A stretch of 64,000 nucleotides of DNA from SCGC-AAA076-P13 sp964613455 (GTDB taxonomy: Bacteria > Pseudomonadota > Gammaproteobacteria > Magnimaribacterales > D2472), in NCBI GenBank assembly GCA_964613455.1, contig CAZTGS010000002.1:43677-107676 (forward strand), read 5' to 3'. Shown here piece after piece: positions 58,639-64,000 of the stretch. Under the pieces are notes generated by a model, which saw only the letters and a program-made list of their open reading frames with translations, was not told where the DNA came from and ran no database searches. Both the position numbers and the translations under genes were made by a program. Every line of letters starts with the position of its first letter. The stretch's first letter is position 1.

Positions 58639-59276
58639 AAATTAAACTCTATAGTAGTTGATCCAACCTGTTGTACTGCAACTCCACCAACAACACGTGG
58701 CTTAAATTTCCATCTTAATACAGCTTGTATAGCTGCTCTATCGAAAACTCTAGGAGGTCTTGACTCACTAATAACTGCATCTATAACTTTACCATCTTCA
58801 TCTACAGTTAATTTGATTGTAACAAAACCTGTTTTTCCTGAAAGTAATGCTTCTCTAGGATAACGAGGAGCTATTCTTACAAGAGGTATTAGAGCGCTAT
58901 TCGATGCAACAGAATTTGAACCTTTTAGCATTGCTCCTTTCAAATCTACAGGAGTTTTGATATCCGGAAACTTTATATCTAAATTGGCTGTAGTTGGTTG
59001 CACAATATCAGGAGTCTCTAGCTTAGGCGGTGGTGGCTTTTTGGGTGGAGGTGGTTTATCAGGTAATGCTCTTTCTCTTTCATTAAGATAATCGTTTTTT
59101 CTTAACCTAACAAAATCAACAACACTCGAATCCTTTACAGAATTAAAAGCTTTACCACTAGGCAGAATAATTACATAAATAATTAGAAATATAAAAAAAG
59201 TACTGAAAACTCCACCAAGAATGGCGATAGTCTTTTTATTTTTTAGATCAATCGTTTGAAGCAGCGATTGAAACAT
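58635..59276 (-). CDS. tonB: TonB-like energy transducer
   Basis: Links the proton motive force to outer-membrane receptors. Cytosolic start, one membrane helix (about residues 19-41, IAILGGVFSTFFIFLIIYVIIL), a Pro/Lys-rich periplasmic stretch (PDKPPPPKKPPPPKLETP) and a TonB C-terminal domain (RYPREALLSGKTGFVTIKLTVDEDGKVIDAVISESRPPRVFDRAAIQAVLRWKFKP). The ATG at 59276 is chosen because AGGAG lies 6 bases upstream; a TTG 15 bases upstream is less likely. The gene start lies inside exbD (29-base overlap), which points to translational coupling. Confidence 0.9.
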   Translation of the reverse strand: MFQSLLQTIDLKNKKTIAILGGVFSTFFIFLIIYVIILPSGKAFNSVKDSSVVDFVRLRKNDYLNERERALPDKPPPPKKPPPPKLETPDIVQPTTANLDIKFPDIKTPVDLKGAMLKGSNSVASNSALIPLVRIAPRYPREALLSGKTGFVTIKLTVDEDGKVIDAVISESRPPRVFDRAAIQAVLRWKFKPRVVGGVAVQQVGSTTIEFNL

Positions 59277-59649
59277 TTTGAACTCCTGCAAGTCTTACTT
59301 GATCCATAGTCTCAACTAAAAAGCCTGTCTTTGAAGCTTTATCAGCCTGAATAATAACTGAACCTTCTGGATTTTCAGCTTTTAATCTTTCAACATTGGC
59401 TCTAACTGATCTTAAATCAATTCTTCTCTTATCAATCCATATTTCATCATTAGCAGTTATTGCAATTAATATATTGCCCCTTTCATCTCTTACAGCCGTT
59501 GCTGCATTGGGTCTATTAACCTCAACACCAGTCTCTTTAACAAACGATGTTGTTACTATAAAAAATATTAACATTATAAAAACAATATCAAGCATAGGCG
59601 TGATATCTATTGTGGATTCATCTCTATCTCTATTTCTTCTTTTAATCAT
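59248..59649 (-). CDS. exbD: ExbD/TolR biopolymer transport protein
   Basis: Proton-channel partner of ExbB. Short cytosolic N-terminus (KRRNRDRDESTIDITP), one membrane helix with the essential Asp21 (MLDIVFIMLIFFIVTTSF), and a small periplasmic domain (VEVNRPNAATAVRDERGNILIAITANDEIWIDKRRI). 133 residues. Overlaps exbB by 4 bases and tonB by 29 bases, in the order exbB-exbD-tonB. Confidence 0.92.
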   Translation of the reverse strand: MIKRRNRDRDESTIDITPMLDIVFIMLIFFIVTTSFVKETGVEVNRPNAATAVRDERGNILIAITANDEIWIDKRRIDLRSVRANVERLKAENPEGSVIIQADKASKTGFLVETMDQVRLAGVQNVSIAASND

Positions 59650-60179
59650 GATTTAATTGCTTCAATTTCGTACTTTATGCCAAGAATGGCCTTATCTATT
59701 GATGATTTGATACCTGTTAAGAGAAATAAACCTACAATGGAAACAAATAAGCCAGTCATAGTTGGCAAGGTTGCTCTAGCGATTCCACCAGCCATAGCCC
59801 TTGCATTTCCAGTACCTGTTATTGCCATAATATCAAAAACTTCAATCATGCCAGTAACTGTACCTAGAAGACCCAACAAAGGACATAATGCAATTAACCC
59901 CTGTATTAAAAGAATATTTCTATTAGCCTTTAAATTAATAATAGATATATTCTTTAATTTTATTTTATTAAAAAGCCATTTATTATCAGTTTTAGAATCT
60001 GATATATCATCCATGGCATTTTTTGAAAGCCCCTGTAAATCAGAAAAATAAAAAAGGACTCTTTCTATAAGTAGAGTCGTCATTATTATGGCTAATAAAA
60101 ATAAGACCACTATCACAGGACCGCCTCTATCAAAGAAATCTAAGATAGAAGTAAACGGAAGAGCGATATAGTAAAACAT
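59646..60179 (-). CDS. exbB: ExbB/TolQ proton channel protein
   Basis: 177-residue three-helix ExbB-type protein: DFFDRGGPVIVVLFLLAIIMTTLLIERV, LIQGLIALCPLLGLLGTVTGMIEVFDIMAITGTGNARAMAGGIARATLPTMTGLFVSIVGLFLLTG, the last being the conserved core that surrounds the ExbD helix. Its start overlaps the stop of the longer MotA/TolQ/ExbB-like gene by one base; exbD follows with a 4-base overlap. Confidence 0.92.
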   Translation of the reverse strand: MFYYIALPFTSILDFFDRGGPVIVVLFLLAIIMTTLLIERVLFYFSDLQGLSKNAMDDISDSKTDNKWLFNKIKLKNISIINLKANRNILLIQGLIALCPLLGLLGTVTGMIEVFDIMAITGTGNARAMAGGIARATLPTMTGLFVSIVGLFLLTGIKSSIDKAILGIKYEIEAIKS

Positions 60180-61561
60180 TACTTTTTAATTGATGTTGAA
60201 GCTACGTATCCAATAGCTTGCTCTTCATATATCTGAGATATCGATCTACTTCTTGAGTCCAAGAGATTATGGATAAACAATAAAGGAACTGCAGCTATCA
60301 AACCAAGCATCGTAGTAACGAGTGCTTGTGAAATACCACCAGCCATTAATTTAGGATCGCCAGTACCAAATAAAGTTATTGCTTGGAAAGTCTCTATCAT
60401 TCCAACAACTGTTCCAAGTAATCCAAGTAATGGAGCTACAGCAGCTAGGAGCTTAATAATACTTAAGTTTTTTTCTAAAGGAGGAGTTGCTTTTGCCAAC
60501 ACATCTTCTAATTGCGCTTCTAGTTCTTCAGGATTATCTCCAGCATGACTAGAGAAAATATTGTGAAGCTTACCTAGGATAGAATCATTGGAGAAGTCAC
60601 CTGACTGTAATTCATTTTCAATTGATTTTGATTCTTTATATAAAAATTGAAATTGAATAATACCCATAACCGAACCTAAGGCAAGAATAATAAGGATTAT
60701 ATACCCAACAAAACCACCTTGATTTATTCTTTCAAAGAAACCAGCTCTATCAATTAGTTTTGTTAACAAGGAGCCTCTCGTTGGATCTATGAAAACTTCT
60801 CTATAACTTACATCTTTATTCTGTAATCTTTTTGCAGCTCTTTTAATGGAGCCATCAGGTTGTTTTGCTAGAAACTCCAAGGAGTTTTGTTCACTGACAA
60901 GATTGAGATAATTACCATTAGAAACAGAATTGAAAACACCTATTCTTAAAACATCTTCGTTAACTAATTCTCCAGATTTAGATAAAATATCCGTGTTGTA
61001 AGACTTAACTTTACCACTCTGATTAAGTTCATTTAGTATTTCATACCAAAGTCTCTCAAGTTCTTCTGTAGTTGGTAAGTCAAGGCTTTTTCGCTCAGCA
61101 AGGTCTCCTAGAAACTCTATACGTTCTGGAAATTCTATATTTGTTAAGGAAAGCATGAACTGCCCTTTTGACTCTCCAGCAGTCTGTCTAACAATACCAA
61201 AAAGCTCACCGAAGGAACCAAGCTTTAATGTGAGTTGTTCTTCTAGCTCTGATAGCTTTTTGTCATTAGCTTCGTATTCATCGGTTAACCTGACGCTACG
61301 AACTTCTTCTTTTTTTAAATTAGCCTTCATCTGATTTAAAAGATACTGTTGTCGATTCTTATCAGATAAAAATTTAGTTAATCTAGTTTTATCTTCTTTA
61401 GCTCTTATTGAAGCTGTATTTTTAACTGATTCAACCAACAGATCTAGATCGGTAATAACAGGAGCAACTATTTGCTCTTCTGTAGTATCTTGCGCAGATA
61501 AGAATGCTGAAAGACAGAAAACTAAAAAGGGTAGTAAGTATAATTGTTTATTCATTTTCAT
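60179..61561 (-). CDS. Long MotA/TolQ/ExbB-like protein with periplasmic domain
   Basis: 460-residue member of the MotA/TolQ/ExbB family. A signal peptide (LLPFLVFCLSAFLSA) leads an extra periplasmic helical domain of about 250 residues, with coiled-coil stretches (NRQQYLLNQMKANLKKEEVRSVRLTDEYEANDKKLSELEEQL). The standard three-helix channel part follows, including APLLGLLGTVVGMIETFQAITLFGTGDPKLMAGGISQALVTTMLGLIAAVPLLF. Such long forms accompany DUF3450 in marine TonB operons. The DUF3450 stop overlaps its start by 14 bases. Confidence 0.9.
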   Translation of the reverse strand: MKMNKQLYLLPFLVFCLSAFLSAQDTTEEQIVAPVITDLDLLVESVKNTASIRAKEDKTRLTKFLSDKNRQQYLLNQMKANLKKEEVRSVRLTDEYEANDKKLSELEEQLTLKLGSFGELFGIVRQTAGESKGQFMLSLTNIEFPERIEFLGDLAERKSLDLPTTEELERLWYEILNELNQSGKVKSYNTDILSKSGELVNEDVLRIGVFNSVSNGNYLNLVSEQNSLEFLAKQPDGSIKRAAKRLQNKDVSYREVFIDPTRGSLLTKLIDRAGFFERINQGGFVGYIILIILALGSVMGIIQFQFLYKESKSIENELQSGDFSNDSILGKLHNIFSSHAGDNPEELEAQLEDVLAKATPPLEKNLSIIKLLAAVAPLLGLLGTVVGMIETFQAITLFGTGDPKLMAGGISQALVTTMLGLIAAVPLLFIHNLLDSRSRSISQIYEEQAIGYVASTSIKK

Positions 61562-62324
61562 CTCTGTAAACTGGTATTTTTATTAACGCCGGCGGGGCTT
61601 GTTTTGTAGCAACCTTCAAGGCGTCAGCTGTAGACCTTTTAATGGCTGAAGTAGATTTTTCCCATGAAGAAGTGCTTGTATCCCAATAACCACCTTTACT
61701 CCCATCTACGGTAAGATACGTTAGAGCTATTCTCCCAATGCGAAGAAAGTCCGCACTTGTTTCAACATCATCTATAACAATATTATCTCTATATGCTTCG
61801 ATAGTTCTTCCGTATTCTAGCTCTGTCTTATATGCCTCAGTAATTAATCTAAACTTTTCAGAAGTTGATATATCGCCTCTGTCCATTGTTGTTTTAAGAT
61901 TAATAACTCTATCTTTTCTTTCTGTCATTAAAAATGGTAAGTCTAATTGAATAAAATTCTCTAGGCCGTCAATCATTTTGAGCATTAAAGGAACTATTCT
62001 TTGATTCGTTTGATCAAGTTCGTCAATTTTAAGAATAATGTTTTCAATCTCATTAAGCTGAGAATTAATTATTTTTTGAACTTGGTCGTTATATAGTTTT
62101 AAAGATTCGTATTCTTTAGAAGTGGATTGAAATTCTGCTAGAAGAATTCTTGTCTGCTCGTCAAGATTTATAATTTGATCTTGTGTTAAGCCAGATTTTT
62201 CTATGCTGTTTGTTGATATAGAGAGCGACTCTTTGATTAAGTTTTTATCTTCAACTGCCTCTTGTGCAAAGAAAGAATTTGAAAAAACTAAAATAGTAAT
62301 GGCAGGTAATATGTAATATTTCAT
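61548..62324 (-). CDS. DUF3450 family secreted coiled-coil protein
   Basis: Signal peptide (ILPAITILVFSNSFFAQ) then a long helical, mostly coiled-coil protein (QKIINSQLNEIENIILKIDELDQTNQRIVPLMLKMIDGLENF, and DLPFLMTERKDRVINLKTTMDRG), the DUF3450 signature. It is the first gene of the TonB-energising operon; DUF3450 proteins are found beside long ExbB-like proteins but have no proven function. A partner or stator role for the ExbB-like periplasmic domain is inference. The receptor terminator lies just upstream. Confidence 0.88.
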   Translation of the reverse strand: MKYYILPAITILVFSNSFFAQEAVEDKNLIKESLSISTNSIEKSGLTQDQIINLDEQTRILLAEFQSTSKEYESLKLYNDQVQKIINSQLNEIENIILKIDELDQTNQRIVPLMLKMIDGLENFIQLDLPFLMTERKDRVINLKTTMDRGDISTSEKFRLITEAYKTELEYGRTIEAYRDNIVIDDVETSADFLRIGRIALTYLTVDGSKGGYWDTSTSSWEKSTSAIKRSTADALKVATKQAPPALIKIPVYRDENE

Positions 62325-62343
62325 AATATGTAATTTTAAGATA

Positions 62344-62367
62344 AAAAGGAGGCTTACGCCTCCCTTT
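62344..62367 (-). terminator. Intrinsic terminator between the TonB receptor and the TonB operon
   Basis: On the minus strand AAAGGGAGGC pairs with GCCTCCTTTT around the loop GTAA, followed by TTTTAT. It lies 18 bases after the receptor stop codon and 20 bases before the DUF3450 ATG, so receptor transcripts would mostly stop here, letting only a fraction read into the TonB operon. Confidence 0.88.
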
Positions 62368-62384
62368 CAATGTTTATTTCTAGC

Positions 62385-64000
62385 TTAGAATCTTACTTGA
62401 TAAGATAAATAAGCTTGAGGTCCAAATCTTGGATACCTGAATGAGTTAAACCCATACGGATAGAATGAACTTCCAGTATCATAAGCTGAATCTGAATCTG
62501 GAATAGAATCAAATACGTTTGTGATAGTTAGACCAATGTAAGAATCCTGAGTTATATCATAAGAAAGTGCTACGTTGGTATCGAAGTAAGGACTTTTTGT
62601 TCCATCGTAACCTTCCATATGTCCAACCCTAAGTGTTGACATGCTAGCACCCCAATCACCTCGACTCCATGAGAATCTCATTGACGATCTTGATCTTGGC
62701 GTATAGATATTATTCATATAACTTAATAAAGGATCACCAATATCTTCAGCATATTTTAAATCTATTTGATTAGAAATATTTGCTGAAATTCTAAAGTCAC
62801 CAGCAGAATCAGTAACCCAGCTATAACCGATTGATGAATCTATACCTAAGAATTCTTGACCAGCAATATTAACTGGAGTTTCAAGTAAGCTTGTTATAGA
62901 GCCAGCAGCTATTGAAGTAGGACTATTTGGAATCAGCTCTTTACCACCCCTTATGATTGAAGAGTAAACTTGCTGACAGTATGAATCAGGATAGTCTGGG
63001 AATGCTGTTAAAGAAGTATCTCCAGAAGCTCTCGCTCTACATACAGCCTCATCTCTTACAATAGTAGTTAGAGATTTGGTTGAAACGATATCACCTAGTT
63101 TAATATGGAACATATCTAATGTTAAAGCCAGTCTATCAATTGGCTCCCAAACCATACCTAGTGAGAAAGAATCTCCCTCTTCTTCTTTAAGATTCAAGTT
63201 ACCAGTAGTGACTCCGTCTATATTAGCAATACTATAAATACCACCACAAAGTGCACCTGTGCCACCAAAGTTTCCATCTGCATAACACTGAGCGTAATCA
63301 ATTTCATCAGCAAAGAATCTTCTTTCACCAACGAAAGAATATGGAAGATCTGGAGCTTTAAATGACTCAGACCAAGATCCTCTCATTAAGAAATTATCTG
63401 TTGGTCTCCATTCAAAAGAAGCACCTAAGGTTCTTCTATCAACATTAACTTTAGTATCATCATACTCATCCTGTCTGCCTGAAACATTAATCATTAATGT
63501 ATCTGAAAGTGGAATATTGAACTCAATACCAAAAGCTGTTCTGTCTCTTTCACCACCACCGTCAACTCCGCCAATTCCCCAAAGTAATCCATCTTTGTTT
63601 GCTTGACTTAATTTAACGTCATAACCTTTAGTTTGATGCTCTACAACAGCAGCAAATGCAAGAGGTCCATATGGAAGTTGCATTATTTCACCTGTTACAG
63701 TTGCCTGGAATAATTCAGAAAACGCATCAGCAGGCTCAACATTAGGAACTCTTAAACTTTCAATCTCTTCAGAGGTTTGCGCATTTAAGTACCAGTCCCA
63801 GTTGTAACAGTTAGGCTGATTGTAAGAAGCTGAATAAGCATACCAACCATAAGTATCAACTGCTTCACCATTAGCTGGATTGCCATCTATTAAATCAGTG
63901 GAATCTAGAACACAAGCGTTACCCCATCCGTCTACACCACCAATGTTATGTATTTTATCGAATAGTTTTGAAGCTAAGAAATTTCTTCCTGTTGATACTA
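62385..64000 (-). CDS. TonB-dependent outer-membrane receptor, 5' part outside window
   Basis: C-terminal 537 residues of a TonB-dependent receptor. The frame stays open without a stop from 62385 through to the right edge, so the ATG at 63683 is internal. The barrel part shows Asp/Asn-rich extracellular loops with paired Cys (CYADGNFGGTGALC, CVLDSTD...CYNWDW), FEWRPTDNFLMRGSWSESFKAPDLPYSFVGE, and a C-terminal aromatic end (PRFGPQAYLSYQVRF). It precedes the TonB/ExbBD operon and shares its strand, so it is the likely partner receptor of that machinery. The signal, TonB box and plug are not visible. Confidence 0.92.
   Translation of the reverse strand, partial: VSTGRNFLASKLFDKIHNIGGVDGWGNACVLDSTDLIDGNPANGEAVDTYGWYAYSASYNQPNCYNWDWYLNAQTSEEIESLRVPNVEPADAFSELFQATVTGEIMQLPYGPLAFAAVVEHQTKGYDVKLSQANKDGLLWGIGGVDGGGERDRTAFGIEFNIPLSDTLMINVSGRQDEYDDTKVNVDRRTLGASFEWRPTDNFLMRGSWSESFKAPDLPYSFVGERRFFADEIDYAQCYADGNFGGTGALCGGIYSIANIDGVTTGNLNLKEEEGDSFSLGMVWEPIDRLALTLDMFHIKLGDIVSTKSLTTIVRDEAVCRARASGDTSLTAFPDYPDSYCQQVYSSIIRGGKELIPNSPTSIAAGSITSLLETPVNIAGQEFLGIDSSIGYSWVTDSAGDFRISANISNQIDLKYAEDIGDPLLSYMNNIYTPRSRSSMRFSWSRGDWGASMSTLRVGHMEGYDGTKSPYFDTNVALSYDITQDSYIGLTITNVFDSIPDSDSAYDTGSSFYPYGFNSFRYPRFGPQAYLSYQVRF

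Overview
The window is a 64 kb piece of a very compact, AT-rich bacterial chromosome. Gene content and order point to a streamlined marine gammaproteobacterium, with SAR86-like lineages the best guess. The reasons are E. coli-like gene orders (rne/rluC/rpmF/fab/mltG/tmk/holB and mrp/metG), many convergent genes overlapping by 10-26 bases, ATGA-type start/stop overlaps, two large TonB-dependent receptors with their own TonB/ExbBD machinery, a laminarinase-like GH16 lipoprotein, a DUF3604 gene and Na+-coupled transport (NhaB, AGCS symporter). The taxonomic call is inference; there is no rRNA in the window.

Left part (1-16.5 kb): the 3' end of hisIE, a GH16 lipoprotein, an alanine/glycine:Na+ symporter with a large insertion, a glutaredoxin and an SDR. 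Then comes a condensed version of the classical rpmF-fab cluster on the minus strand (rluC, rpmF, fabD, fabG, acpP, mltG, tmk, holB), divergent from rne; plsX, fabH, fabF and pabC are missing from it. nudC, nhaB, dusA and mlaA follow. 16.5-26.7 kb: mrp divergent from metG, an FNR-like reductase overlapping a soluble RnfB-like ferredoxin, RNase T, then a minus-strand group (two uncharacterised proteins, grxD, pdxJ, cofE), a Trm112-like gene, tRNA-Arg(ACG) and yheS.

Middle (26.7-43.8 kb): a structured GC-rich intergenic island, a PAP2 phosphatase, a cluster of 20-27-residue hydrophobic micro-genes, yhiN- and rhlE-type genes, a DUF3604/rotamase/HupE/metallo-beta-lactamase cluster, tRNA-Arg(TCG), a TonB receptor, and an EamA exporter preceded by a leader RNA with its own promoter and intrinsic terminator. 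Just upstream is a 61-residue gene under a perfect consensus LexA box; its product ends in a beta-clamp-binding-like hexapeptide. A winged-helix gene, a tandem ~145-base non-coding duplication and tRNA-Ser(GGA) follow, then queF and an ABC-2 exporter.

Right part (43.8-64 kb): a MoxR ATPase/VWA (CoxE-like) pair, a thioesterase, tatD, a CoA-transferase, an MMPL/RND exporter, a BolA-like gene, an HPP membrane protein, an ELM1-family gene with a GT4 glycosyltransferase, a MacA/MacB-like tripartite exporter, and a TonB operon (DUF3450, long MotA/TolQ-like protein, ExbB, ExbD, TonB, TPR protein). This lies behind the terminator of a TonB-dependent receptor that runs off the right edge.

The most notable points are the LexA-controlled mini-protein, the leader RNA before the EamA gene, the micro-gene cluster, the tandem non-coding repeat, and loss of metal-binding cysteines in RNase E, DNA polymerase III delta', Mrp and the Trm112-like protein.
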